DNA of 64,000 nucleotides from Spirochaetales bacterium. GTDB lineage: Bacteria; Spirochaetota; Spirochaetia; SZUA-6; RPPD01. Made by a program: the position numbers and the translations under genes. Location: the NCBI GenBank assembly GCA_016929065.1, contig JAFGJO010000038.1:102680-166679 (forward strand), in the 5' to 3' direction. Shown here one piece after another: positions 28,748-38,014 of the stretch. Each line of letters begins with the position of its first letter. Position 1 is the first letter of the stretch. A model generated the notes under the pieces. It was given only the letters and a program-made list of their open reading frames with translations, searched no databases and was not told the origin of the DNA.

Positions 28748-30106
28748 ATGACAGGAATGTTTGACAAATACACAACTGTGCTCGATAAGATCGATCCAAT
28801 TAAATGGACCGGTGTTATTGAACGCATACAGGGACTGCTGGTTGAAAGTTATGGCCCTTCAGCGGTTGTCGGTGAATTGTGTCAAATCCTTATCCCAAAG
28901 GGGAAAGGCGTTGTCTGGGCCGAGGTGGTTGGACTGAGCGGGAAGCATGTTCAGCTTATGCCGTTCGATGAAATGGAAGGCATTGAAGTGGGAAATGTTG
29001 TCATCGCCATGGGAGAGACTCTTTCTGTTCCGGTCTCTGACAAACTGCTCGGACGTGTTCTCAATCCCATGGGAAAACCTATTGACCAGAAAGGCGATAT
29101 CGGGTCATCTGATTTTTATTCTATTTTTAACGATCCCTCAAATGTTCTGAGACGAAAACGGATTACAGAACCCATTTCAACCGGAATCCGTTCAATAGAC
29201 GGCCTCTTGACGGTCGGAAAAGGACAGCGGCTTGGTATCTTCTCGGGAAGCGGCGTCGGAAAATCAACTCTTCTGGGAATGATCGCCCGCAATACTTCCG
29301 CAGATGTCAACGTTATTGCACTGATCGGAGAGCGGGGCAGGGAAGTAAGAGAATTCCTCGAGAATGATCTGGGGGAGGAAGGGCTTAAACGTTCTGTGGT
29401 GATCGTTGCCTCATCAAACAGCCCTCCATTATCCAGAATCCGAGGTGCCTATGTGGCAACCGCTGTCGCAGAATATTTCCGTGATCAGGGAAAAGATGTC
29501 ATGCTGATGTTTGATTCGGTGACACGCTTCGCAAGAGCCCAGCGCGAAATAGGCCTTGCCGTCGGGGAACCGCCTGCAAACCGGGGCTATACCCCGAGTG
29601 TTTTTTCTTTGCTCCCGAAACTGCTTGAACGGTGCGGAACCGGAGAAAAGGGAACGATTACCGGATTTTATACAATTCTTGTCGAGGGTGATGATATGGA
29701 TGAACCCATCGCAGATACGGTACGTGGGATTCTCGACGGTCACGTAGTTCTGGCAAGGCGGCTCGCGGAAAAAGCGCATTATCCGGCTGTGGATGTCCTT
29801 CAGTCAATATCGCGGCTTGCCATTACCGTTGCCCCCCCCGCAGTGACAAAATCTGCAAGTTTCGTTAAAAAAATGCTTGCAGTGTATAAGGACGCAGAGG
29901 ACCTTATTAATGTCGGAGCCTACGTCAAAGGGTCAAATCCCGAGATTGATGAAGCCATTGACAAGATGCCTGTGATCAATAATTTTCTTCAGCAGGAAAT
30001 AACTGAAAAATCAGATTTGAATAATACGTTCTCTGCCCTGGGGAATGTTGCGGGAATAGAGATCAGCACAGAGGGGGCCCATGAGGAAGTTCCAGTTTCG
30101 TCTTGA
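28748..30106 (+). CDS. fliI: Flagellum-specific ATPase FliI
   Basis: GIFSGSGVGKSTLLGMIAR, MLMFDSVTRFARAQREIGLAVGEPPANRGYTPSVFSLLPKLLER. Confidence 0.97.
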   Translation: MTGMFDKYTTVLDKIDPIKWTGVIERIQGLLVESYGPSAVVGELCQILIPKGKGVVWAEVVGLSGKHVQLMPFDEMEGIEVGNVVIAMGETLSVPVSDKLLGRVLNPMGKPIDQKGDIGSSDFYSIFNDPSNVLRRKRITEPISTGIRSIDGLLTVGKGQRLGIFSGSGVGKSTLLGMIARNTSADVNVIALIGERGREVREFLENDLGEEGLKRSVVIVASSNSPPLSRIRGAYVATAVAEYFRDQGKDVMLMFDSVTRFARAQREIGLAVGEPPANRGYTPSVFSLLPKLLERCGTGEKGTITGFYTILVEGDDMDEPIADTVRGILDGHVVLARRLAEKAHYPAVDVLQSISRLAITVAPPAVTKSASFVKKMLAVYKDAEDLINVGAYVKGSNPEIDEAIDKMPVINNFLQQEITEKSDLNNTFSALGNVAGIEISTEGAHEEVPVSS

Positions 30107-30533
30107 ACGCATTTTGGAAATTCGTCGCTACCATGAACGGGAGTGGGAATTAAAACTCGCCGAGATTACCGGAAAATGCATTCTGCTTGAAAACCAGATT
30201 GTGCTGTGCCGGAAAAATATTTATGACAGTCTTGGTGACCGCAGTGTTGCACCCGGTTTCATCGATATGGTTTTTTTTATTGAACATGAGCTGTTTGTTG
30301 CAAAAATGAAACAGTCGATACTTGAATATTCGAAAGAACTTGAAGTCCGCAACCAGGAGCGGGAGAAGGTAAAGGAAATATACATAGAATTTTCCAAAAA
30401 AAGGAAAGTTCTTGAAAAATTGAAAGAACGGCGTGAGGCTGAATATTATGCCATGCAGCGTAAGGAAGAGTTTAAAACACTCGATGAAATCAACACGTCG
30501 TCTTTGACAAGAAAACATTTATTGTGGGAATAG
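30081..30533 (+). CDS. fliJ: Flagellar export protein FliJ
   Basis: KFQFRLERILEIRRYHEREWELKLAEITG; coiled coil; follows fliI. Confidence 0.85.
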   Translation: MRKFQFRLERILEIRRYHEREWELKLAEITGKCILLENQIVLCRKNIYDSLGDRSVAPGFIDMVFFIEHELFVAKMKQSILEYSKELEVRNQEREKVKEIYIEFSKKRKVLEKLKERREAEYYAMQRKEEFKTLDEINTSSLTRKHLLWE

Positions 30534-30543
30534 GGGGGGAGCC

Positions 30544-31149
30544 GTGCCGGAGTACAGTACCATACCAGTCAGCTTGAGAATATTTGTTCTTTTGCTCATC
30601 ATATTTTTACTTATCATTCTTGGGTTTATTGTATTGTCAAGTCTGGGGATTATTGACACCCGCGGGCTTCTTGCGCCGTTTTACCGTCTTGTCGGGATTT
30701 CCACGCAGACAGAAATCGATGTTGATGACCCGCTTCTTCTGGTTCACCAGCGGGAGAAAAAGAACACTGATGCACTCCTTTTATGGGAAGAGGAACTGGC
30801 CCTTAAGGAAAAAGAGATTTCAGAGCGTGAATCGGATATAAAACAAACCGAGGAGCGTCTGACCGAGGAAGAAAAAGCATTGCAAGAAGCAGAAAAAACA
30901 ATCAAGGAAGGGACAAAAGATTTCGATGATAGAAGAAGACGGCTGGAACAAAAGTCGGAACAGCTACTGAGCATGCCGCCGGAGAATGCGGTAAAGATTA
31001 TGCTTGCAATGGATGACATGGAGGTCATTGAAGTGCTTCGGGTGACCGAGGAACTCGCCGTGCAGAATAACGAACTGTCAATTGTTCCGTACTGGATATC
31101 TTTGATGCCCCCCGAGCGGGCAGCGGATATTCAGCGCAAATGGCGATAG
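30544..31149 (+). CDS. flbB: FlbB/MotE-like protein (spirochaetal periplasmic collar protein candidate)
   Basis: N-terminal TM, coiled coil, MgtE-N-like tail NAVKIMLAMDDMEVIEVLRV...ISLMPPERAADIQRKW; position between fliJ and fliK as in Borrelia. Confidence 0.75.
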   Translation: MPEYSTIPVSLRIFVLLLIIFLLIILGFIVLSSLGIIDTRGLLAPFYRLVGISTQTEIDVDDPLLLVHQREKKNTDALLLWEEELALKEKEISERESDIKQTEERLTEEEKALQEAEKTIKEGTKDFDDRRRRLEQKSEQLLSMPPENAVKIMLAMDDMEVIEVLRVTEELAVQNNELSIVPYWISLMPPERAADIQRKWR

Positions 31150-31272
31150 GGAATGAATAATAAACCAAAATGGGATTATTATTCATTCCTTGGAGTCCGA
31201 CCACTAACTTTGTAAGTGATCGGACATCCAGATATTTGGAAGACAATTAAAAACTGCAGTTTTTAATTGTCT
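31150..31272. repeat. Three tandem hairpins between flbB and fliK
   Basis: GGAATGAATAATAA/TTATTATTCATTCC (14-bp perfect); GTCCGACCACT/AGTGATCGGAC (10/11); AGACAATTAAAAACTGCAGTTTTTAATTGTCT (32-nt perfect palindrome). Confidence 0.85.
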
Positions 31273-31278
31273 ACGGAT

Positions 31279-32598
31279 ATGATTTCCGGCCGTCTGAATT
31301 TCGGGAAGACCGTTTTTTCCCGACAGTATCGGAGGCCGAGAGTGGCACAATTACTTGCAGCGTTTCTATCATTTCAGGGACAGGATGTAACCCGTTCAAC
31401 TCTGAACGACAAACTTGTTTCATTTCAGAAACCGTATGATGAAGAACAGCACAATACATTCAACAAAATACTGGAAGAAAAACAGCGCAATTTTGAAATA
31501 AAAGACAAGGTGCCGGAAAAACCGGACGTTCCTGCCCCGGTTGAAAAAAAGGCCGCGTATACACAGACCGCGAAACCGCCGGTCGAAGATACACCTGATG
31601 ATAAAAAAAAGGATTCTCTTCATAAAAATGTCAAAGTGCTTGTCACAAAAAGCAGTGAACTGAACAACAGTGTCAATGAGCTGAAGGATAAAATGAAAAA
31701 ACTGCTTGAAAAAGCAAAACCGCAAAAATCTGACAACGGGCAAAAGCCGAATATCAATATTCTGAAAACACTTTTTGCCGAGGTAAAACAGAACAGCATT
31801 ATTGCTTCAAAACACACCATGGTTAAAAATGAAAAAAACAGGAGCAATGGAAAAGAGCAGTCAGTATCGGGGATGAAAAATCTATCTGGAAAAAATATCA
31901 GGACTGTGGTAATAGATCTTCGTGACAAGGTGATGCCAAAAAAAGAAATGGCAGCAGCTGATAAAAACATTTCATTTAAAGCAGCATTTACTGCGAAACA
32001 AAAGACAAGTCCAAAAACACAGGACACAAAAATATATACCGATTCATTCAAGCAGGGGAATGCCCGGGAACAGAATGAGGTGAAACTCTTTGTAAAAAAT
32101 CCAGGTATGGTTGATGCCCTGCAGGCGCGGAATTCCGAAATCCGGGAATCTTCTCCGGTCCGGGAAGCGGTTCCCATGCCGAGGCTGAATGAGACCATCC
32201 GCAATGAAATGGTCAAACAGACCGGTATCGTCATAAAAAACGGGGGCGCGGGTGAAATAAACCTCGTATTAAAGCCGGAATCGCTTGGAAATGTGAGAAT
32301 AAAGCTGAGTATCGAGGATAATAATATAGTTGGCAAGATATTTGTCGACAATAATACTGTGAAGCAGATTGTGGAATCAAACATGGATCATCTGCAGAAT
32401 TCATTTTCCGAAAAGGGATACCACAATGCAATGATCGATGTATTTGTCCAGGGAGAGGGAAGCGAACAGGCTGAAACAGGTGAAGAACCGTATGGAACAG
32501 CCTCTTCCCCGGAATACGAAACAGAAGAAATGGAGCCGGACGTTTTCCTGTATGAACAGGCAGCGCCGGAATCTTCATATGTTAATATTGTTTTATAA
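31279..32598 (+). CDS. fliK: Flagellar hook-length control protein FliK
   Basis: C-terminal Flg_hook-like domain GEINLVLKPESLGNVRIKLSIEDNNIVGKIFVDNNTVKQIVESNMDHLQNSFSEKGY. Start uncertain (31267 TTG or 31279 ATG). Confidence 0.85.
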   Translation: MISGRLNFGKTVFSRQYRRPRVAQLLAAFLSFQGQDVTRSTLNDKLVSFQKPYDEEQHNTFNKILEEKQRNFEIKDKVPEKPDVPAPVEKKAAYTQTAKPPVEDTPDDKKKDSLHKNVKVLVTKSSELNNSVNELKDKMKKLLEKAKPQKSDNGQKPNINILKTLFAEVKQNSIIASKHTMVKNEKNRSNGKEQSVSGMKNLSGKNIRTVVIDLRDKVMPKKEMAAADKNISFKAAFTAKQKTSPKTQDTKIYTDSFKQGNAREQNEVKLFVKNPGMVDALQARNSEIRESSPVREAVPMPRLNETIRNEMVKQTGIVIKNGGAGEINLVLKPESLGNVRIKLSIEDNNIVGKIFVDNNTVKQIVESNMDHLQNSFSEKGYHNAMIDVFVQGEGSEQAETGEEPYGTASSPEYETEEMEPDVFLYEQAAPESSYVNIVL

Positions 32599-32639
32599 TT
32601 TGAGAATACTGGGAAATCATTCATCAAGGAGGAATGACC

Positions 32640-33131
32640 ATGGCAATTGACGGTGTATCAGGCGGACAGACAATTTTTTCAAAGGAAAAGATGGTTCTTG
32701 CACCAAATGAAAAACTGAAACTCGATTCTGAGGTGAATCTGGCGAATGCAAAAATCACTCTCGACGGGAAGCGGCTGAAGCAGGTGCTTGATAAAGATGA
32801 TTTCCTGACCTTGCTTATCCAGGAATTACGGCATCAGGATCCCACACAGCCAATGCAGGATCGCGAGTTTATTGCGCAAATGGCACAGTTTTCTTCGCTT
32901 GAGCAGACACGAAACATGAGCGAGGAAATTGCGGGTGTTTCCAGACTGGTCATGGCCGGCCAGGCATATTCCATGCTTGGAAAACATGTTGAAGTTGCGG
33001 ACGGCAGCAGCATGGTGGAAGGACTTGTCGAAAAAGTAATCGGCGGTGAAGTACCGCAGGTAATGATTGATGGAAGATATTATGATATGACGAATGTCTC
33101 AAGTGTGGGACTGAACGGTAAGGGGGAATAG
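32640..33131 (+). CDS. flgD: Flagellar hook capping protein FlgD
   Basis: LDKDDFLTLLIQELRHQDPTQPMQDREFIAQMAQFSSLEQ. Confidence 0.95.
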   Translation: MAIDGVSGGQTIFSKEKMVLAPNEKLKLDSEVNLANAKITLDGKRLKQVLDKDDFLTLLIQELRHQDPTQPMQDREFIAQMAQFSSLEQTRNMSEEIAGVSRLVMAGQAYSMLGKHVEVADGSSMVEGLVEKVIGGEVPQVMIDGRYYDMTNVSSVGLNGKGE

Positions 33132-33134
33132 CGT

Positions 33135-34493
33135 ATGATGCGGTCATTATACTCCGGTGTTTCCGGAATGATCAATCACCAGATCCGCATGGATGTGGTG
33201 GGAAACAATGTTTCCAATGTGAACACGATCGGTTTCAAAAAGGGCCGGGTAAACTTTCAGGATCTGGTGAGTCAGATGATATCGGGTGCGGCAAAACCGA
33301 ACGAAGAAGTCGGCGGTGTCAATCCAAAACAGGTCGGGCTTGGGATGCTTGTTGCAACAATTGATACAATCCATACACAGGGGAGTCTGCAGGTGACTGC
33401 GAAAAAGACAGACTGTGCGGTAAATGGCGACGGCTTTTTTATTCTGAAAGCAGGTGACAATACCCTGTACACACGTGCAGGTGCCTTTGAGATCGATAAG
33501 GACGGGACGCTGGTTAACCCCGCAAACGGGATGAGAGTACAGGGATGGTCACCGGAAACCATTAATGGTGAAACAAGAATCAACAAGTCAAACCAGATTG
33601 GTGACCTGCAGATTCCCATATACGGCAAGGAAATTCCAAAGGCCACCGAGTTTGTTACCTATAAATGTAACCTGGACCAGAGAACGCTTCCCCCGCCGCA
33701 GGGCCAGGCTCATACAACGACCATCGATGTCTTCGACTCGTTGGGCAATACACATCAGCTGAGACTTGAGTTTACAAAGATACCGGAGACCACCAACGAA
33801 TGGCAAGTGCAGACATATATCGACAACCTTTCCCCGCTTGCCCGTGTGCGGCCAGAAGAAGAAGGTGCAGCGGTTGCGAGAGCGGGAACTGAAGAAGATG
33901 AACTGGATACCTTCAGAATCCAGTTTGATACGCAGGGGAGAATTATTTCAGCAATCGATGCAAACGGTCAGACTGTTGATGCCGGCATGCTGAACATGAA
34001 TCTTCTCCTGGATATTCCTGGCGCAAACCAGCTGAACTTTGACCTTCGGCTTGGAAACTCCGGCATGTTTGACGGGATAACCCAGGAAGCAAAGACAACG
34101 ACGACTAAAGCGCGTGAGCAGGACGGGTATTCACTTGGGTATCTGGAAGACTTTGAAATCGACCAGAATGGAATCATTACCGGGGTATATTCTAACGGAC
34201 AGCGCCGTGACCTTGGCCAGTTGGCCCTTGCGACCTTTACCAATCCGAGCGGGCTCGAAAAAGCCGGTGAAACCAATTTTGTTGTGTCGAACAACTCGGG
34301 TGCGGCGATAGTCGGTGCATCCAATACAGAAGGCAAGGGAACGATACATTCTGGCTCGCTTGAAATGAGTAATGTAGACCTTACCGAGACCTTTGTGGAC
34401 ATGATTGTCACACAGCGTGGATTTCAGGCAAACTCGCGTTCAATTACGACCTCTGACCAAATGCTGCAAGAGGTCTTATCATTGAAGCGGTAA
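33135..34493 (+). CDS. flgE: Flagellar hook protein FlgE
   Basis: MRSLYSGVSGMINHQIRMDVVGNNVSNVNTIGFKKGRVNF; C-term VDMIVTQRGFQANSRSITTSDQMLQEVLSLKR. Confidence 0.97.
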   Translation: MMRSLYSGVSGMINHQIRMDVVGNNVSNVNTIGFKKGRVNFQDLVSQMISGAAKPNEEVGGVNPKQVGLGMLVATIDTIHTQGSLQVTAKKTDCAVNGDGFFILKAGDNTLYTRAGAFEIDKDGTLVNPANGMRVQGWSPETINGETRINKSNQIGDLQIPIYGKEIPKATEFVTYKCNLDQRTLPPPQGQAHTTTIDVFDSLGNTHQLRLEFTKIPETTNEWQVQTYIDNLSPLARVRPEEEGAAVARAGTEEDELDTFRIQFDTQGRIISAIDANGQTVDAGMLNMNLLLDIPGANQLNFDLRLGNSGMFDGITQEAKTTTTKAREQDGYSLGYLEDFEIDQNGIITGVYSNGQRRDLGQLALATFTNPSGLEKAGETNFVVSNNSGAAIVGASNTEGKGTIHSGSLEMSNVDLTETFVDMIVTQRGFQANSRSITTSDQMLQEVLSLKR

Positions 34494-34516
34494 TCAAGTA
34501 TACTACGGAGTAATAA

Positions 34517-34714
34517 ATGGTCGAAGTAACAAGACTTGACGGCAGAATATATTATCTCAATCCCCACCAGATTGAGTATATCGAGAATAATCCGGACACG
34601 ACAATTATCATGCTGTCCGGAAAACACCTTGTCGTAAAGGAAGACTTCGACACTCTGTTTAGAAGAATTGTAGATTATCGAAGGCTCATTGGAGCCTTTA
34701 AAAACGAGGAGTAG
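34517..34714 (+). CDS. flbD: Flagellar protein FlbD
   Basis: MVEVTRLDGRIYYLNPHQIEYIENNPDTTIIMLSGKHLVVKE. Confidence 0.93.
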   Translation: MVEVTRLDGRIYYLNPHQIEYIENNPDTTIIMLSGKHLVVKEDFDTLFRRIVDYRRLIGAFKNEE

Positions 34715-34717
34715 CGG

Positions 34718-35500
34718 ATGGATCTCGCGACGATTATAGGACTTGCCGTCGGTATTGTTGTTATCGGCTTTGGAATTCTGGTTATGGGTGCGGACTTGAG
34801 TCTTTACCTGGACCCCTCCAGTATTTTGATTACTGTGGGAGGATCGTTTTGTGCGCTTCTTATCTCCAACCCCCTGTGGAGATCTCTGGGAATATTTCGC
34901 TATATCCGCCATACACTTCGGGTCCCCAACTGGGAAGAGGAAAAAATAATCTCCCGGCTTGTGGCGTTTTCAGAAAAGGCCCGGCGTGACGGACTTTTGG
35001 CTTTAGAAGACGATCTTGATGAAGTAGAGGATGAATTTTTACGAAAAGGCATTCAACTGGTTGTTGACGGCACTGATCCGGAAATCATCAAGAATGTGCT
35101 GTTTAATGAACTTGAAAAAATACAGGAACGCCACGGTGTGGGAATCAAGATTTTTGACGACTGGGGAAAACTTGCACCGGCATTCGGGATGATCGGGACG
35201 CTGATTGGTCTTATCTTTATCATGCAGAATATTGAAGACAAATCTGCGATTGGTCCCGGTATGGCAACCGCTCTTATCACCACGCTCTATGGCGCGGTGA
35301 TGGCGAACCTTATTTTTATCCCCATAAAAAGCAAACTCGAGGACAGGGACGCATCTGAAACACTGGTGAAGGAAATCATGATCGAGGGAATTATTTCGAT
35401 CCAGCAGGGAGACAACCCCAGAATCCTTGAAGAAAAACTGATTGCATTTCTGCCGCCTGCCCGCCGTGAGGCGATCAAACAGGAATCGGCACGGGATTAA
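34718..35500 (+). CDS. motA: Flagellar motor stator protein MotA
   Basis: APAFGMIGTLIGLIFIMQNIEDKSAIGPGMATALITTLYGAVMANLIF. Confidence 0.96.
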   Translation: MDLATIIGLAVGIVVIGFGILVMGADLSLYLDPSSILITVGGSFCALLISNPLWRSLGIFRYIRHTLRVPNWEEEKIISRLVAFSEKARRDGLLALEDDLDEVEDEFLRKGIQLVVDGTDPEIIKNVLFNELEKIQERHGVGIKIFDDWGKLAPAFGMIGTLIGLIFIMQNIEDKSAIGPGMATALITTLYGAVMANLIFIPIKSKLEDRDASETLVKEIMIEGIISIQQGDNPRILEEKLIAFLPPARREAIKQESARD

Positions 35501-35515
35501 TTCCGGGAGTAATGC

Positions 35516-36244
35516 GTGTACGCACAAAAGAAGAAAAAACAAAAGAAAGTTGATGAAGGCGCTCCACAGTGGCTTCTTACTTATGGAGACATGACAACTC
35601 TTGTCCTTGTCTTTTTTGTCGCAATGTTCAGTACTGCAACGATCGACGGCAGTGAACTGCGAATGATCCTTGCCGCCTTTCAGGGCCTGGGGGTCATGCA
35701 GGGCGGAAACACCCTGCAGTCCGGGAAACTCGCCGAACTCGGCAACAATATCATGACCCTCCCGTCAACCGAACGGGGGAGGGCGCTCGATAAAGCCAGA
35801 AAACTTGCACAATCAATTTTTGAACCGGAGATTAAAACCAAAAAACTTGCGTTACGCGTTGAAGAACGGGGGTTAATCATATCCCTGTCGGCAGAACTGT
35901 TTTTCGCTCCGGGCAGTGCGGATGTGAATCCGGAAGTGGCCAATCCTGTGTTGCGCAAGGTTATGCTGCTTTTGGCCGAGCCTGAGCTGAAGGACAAGAA
36001 AATAAGAATAGAAGGGCATACCGATGATGTCCCGCTCGGTGAGCCAGATGAGACCAATTGGGATCTTTCAGCCGGCCGGGCATTGAATGTGCTCAAGGCT
36101 CTGGCAGATATCGGGGTCGATGAAAAACTGTTGAGCATGAGCGGGTATGCCGACAACCAGCCGGTCTCCTCGAATGAGACCGATGAGGGCAGGGCGAATA
36201 ACCGGCGTGTAGATATTGTGGTTCTCTCCGAGGGCCATTTGTAA
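35516..36244 (+). CDS. motB: Flagellar motor stator protein MotB
   Basis: APQWLLTYGDMTTLVLVFFVAMFS; OmpA-like IRIEGHTDDVPLGEPDETNWDLSAGRALNVLKAL. Confidence 0.95.
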   Translation: MYAQKKKKQKKVDEGAPQWLLTYGDMTTLVLVFFVAMFSTATIDGSELRMILAAFQGLGVMQGGNTLQSGKLAELGNNIMTLPSTERGRALDKARKLAQSIFEPEIKTKKLALRVEERGLIISLSAELFFAPGSADVNPEVANPVLRKVMLLLAEPELKDKKIRIEGHTDDVPLGEPDETNWDLSAGRALNVLKALADIGVDEKLLSMSGYADNQPVSSNETDEGRANNRRVDIVVLSEGHL

Positions 36245-36251
36245 AAGCGTA

Positions 36252-36280
36252 TTGGCTTGCCCTTTTCGGCAGGATATAAT
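36252..36280 (+). promoter_or_regulatory. Internal sigma70-like promoter upstream of fliL
   Basis: TTGGCT-N17-TATAAT. Confidence 0.55.
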
Positions 36281-36304
36281 AAATTTGGTGTATGAGGTGA
36301 GAAC

Positions 36305-36868
36305 ATGGCAGACCAGGAAAGATTTTTGGATGATGAAGAAGGCGGCAGCCAGGGTGAGGAAATAGAAGTCGGTAAAAAAGTAGGCTTTTTACCGTCATTT
36401 ATTCTTCGCATTCTCAAATGGGTTGCGATTATTACAGGCATGTTACTGCTTGTTATTATTACTGTTGTGGTGTTGTTTAATTATCTGATGGAAAACCAGG
36501 CAGGGGTGTATACCGGGGACATCACGGTCGGCATGGAAGTCGCACCGCCGCCGGAAACACTGCAATATTACAAAAATCTCGACCCTATCCGCGGATTGAC
36601 GATTGACAAACCTCCGTATCTGTTTACTGCCCAGGTTGATATCGGTTACGAGAAAAATAATAACGCGTTAACCACCGAGATAAATGAACGTTCCTCTCGA
36701 ATACATAATACAATTCTGATATACTTGAGCAAGAAAAGTGCGAATGACCTTCACTTGAAGGACGCGGAAAAACTGCAGCAGGAATTGACGCGGGAAGTCA
36801 ACCGGATCATGCGCAGCGGCAAAATAAAATTGATCTTGTTCAAGGAATTGCAGACGTTCCAGAGCTGA
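36305..36868 (+). CDS. fliL: Flagellar basal-body associated protein FliL
   Basis: Single TM; C-term LQQELTREVNRIMRSGKIKLILFKELQTFQS; position. Confidence 0.88.
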   Translation: MADQERFLDDEEGGSQGEEIEVGKKVGFLPSFILRILKWVAIITGMLLLVIITVVVLFNYLMENQAGVYTGDITVGMEVAPPPETLQYYKNLDPIRGLTIDKPPYLFTAQVDIGYEKNNNALTTEINERSSRIHNTILIYLSKKSANDLHLKDAEKLQQELTREVNRIMRSGKIKLILFKELQTFQS

Positions 36869-36987
36869 CCGATTCTCCTAAGGGAGTATGAGGTTTTTGC
36901 CGAATACTATATATAGAGGCTGCAGGGCATGAGATTGACAGTTGTTCTATGATATGTCCTGAATTACGGTAAAAAGAGAGGGAGGGT

Positions 36988-38013
36988 ATGACAGAAGTAC
37001 TGTCACAGGACGAAATTGATCAGCTGCTCTCGGCGATATCATCCGGCGAAGTAGAGACTCCCGAAGCGCAGGCAATGCCCGCACAACGGAATATCAAGAT
37101 ATATGACTTTAAACGTCCTGATAAATTTTCAAAAGACCAGATACGAACCGTCTCGATCATGCATGAAACGTTCGCGCGCTTGACCACGACATCCCTGTCT
37201 GCAAATCTTCGCAGTCTGGTGCATGTCCATGTCGCATCGGTTGACCAGCTTACCTATGAAGAATTTATCCGGTCCATTCCGAATCCGACCACGCTTGCAA
37301 TTATCAACATGGATCCGCTGAAAGGATCAGCAATACTGGAAATTGACCCTTCGGTGACTTTTTCCATCATTGACCGGTTGTTTGGCGGAAAAGGCGAAGA
37401 GACAAAACTCTCCCGCGATCTTACCGATATTGAATCATCCGTCATGGAAGGAATTATAGTCAGAATTCTCGGGAATATGCGGGAAGCGTGGAGTACGGTG
37501 ATCGATCTTCGGCCGCGTCTTGGCCAAATCGATACAAATCCGCAGTTTGCCCAGATTGTTCCGCCGACTGAAATGGTGGTACTGGTAACGCTGGAAACAA
37601 AAGTGGGAGACGTCGATGGTCTCATGAACTTCTGTATTCCGTATCTTACCATTGAGCCGATCATTTCAAAGCTTTCGGCACAGTACTGGTATTCATCGGT
37701 ACGTCGCGGAACAACCACCGAAAATCTGAATATCCTGCGGGAACGCCTTGAATCAGCGAGCGTTTCCCTTGTTGCCGAAATCGGGAGTATTATGATCAAG
37801 GTACGCGACGTTCTTGCCTTGAGACGCGGCGACGTTATCCGGCTTTCAAACGTCCGCGTGAACGATCCCATGGCGCTGAAAATCGGGAACAGAAGAAAAT
37901 ACCTCAGCCGGCCGGGAATGCTCGGGAATAAAATGGCGGTCCAGGTCATCCAGAAACTGGAGGAGACGAGGAAGGAAGAATTTGAAGAATTAAAATTGGA
38001 GGGGGAAGAATAA
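36988..38013 (+). CDS. fliM: Flagellar motor switch protein FliM
   Basis: VLSQDEIDQLLSAIS, YDFKRPDKFSKDQIRTVSIMHETFARLTTTSLSANLR. Confidence 0.97.
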   Translation: MTEVLSQDEIDQLLSAISSGEVETPEAQAMPAQRNIKIYDFKRPDKFSKDQIRTVSIMHETFARLTTTSLSANLRSLVHVHVASVDQLTYEEFIRSIPNPTTLAIINMDPLKGSAILEIDPSVTFSIIDRLFGGKGEETKLSRDLTDIESSVMEGIIVRILGNMREAWSTVIDLRPRLGQIDTNPQFAQIVPPTEMVVLVTLETKVGDVDGLMNFCIPYLTIEPIISKLSAQYWYSSVRRGTTTENLNILRERLESASVSLVAEIGSIMIKVRDVLALRRGDVIRLSNVRVNDPMALKIGNRRKYLSRPGMLGNKMAVQVIQKLEETRKEEFEELKLEGEE

Positions 38014-38014
38014 T

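Noticed and set aside
31620-32384. 254-aa minus-strand ORF opposite fliK
   Set aside because: Antisense of Lys-rich fliK; spurious hydrophobicity.
35680-36441. 253-aa minus-strand ORF opposite motB/fliL
   Set aside because: Spans two well-supported + genes and their promoter; Ser-rich shadow ORF.
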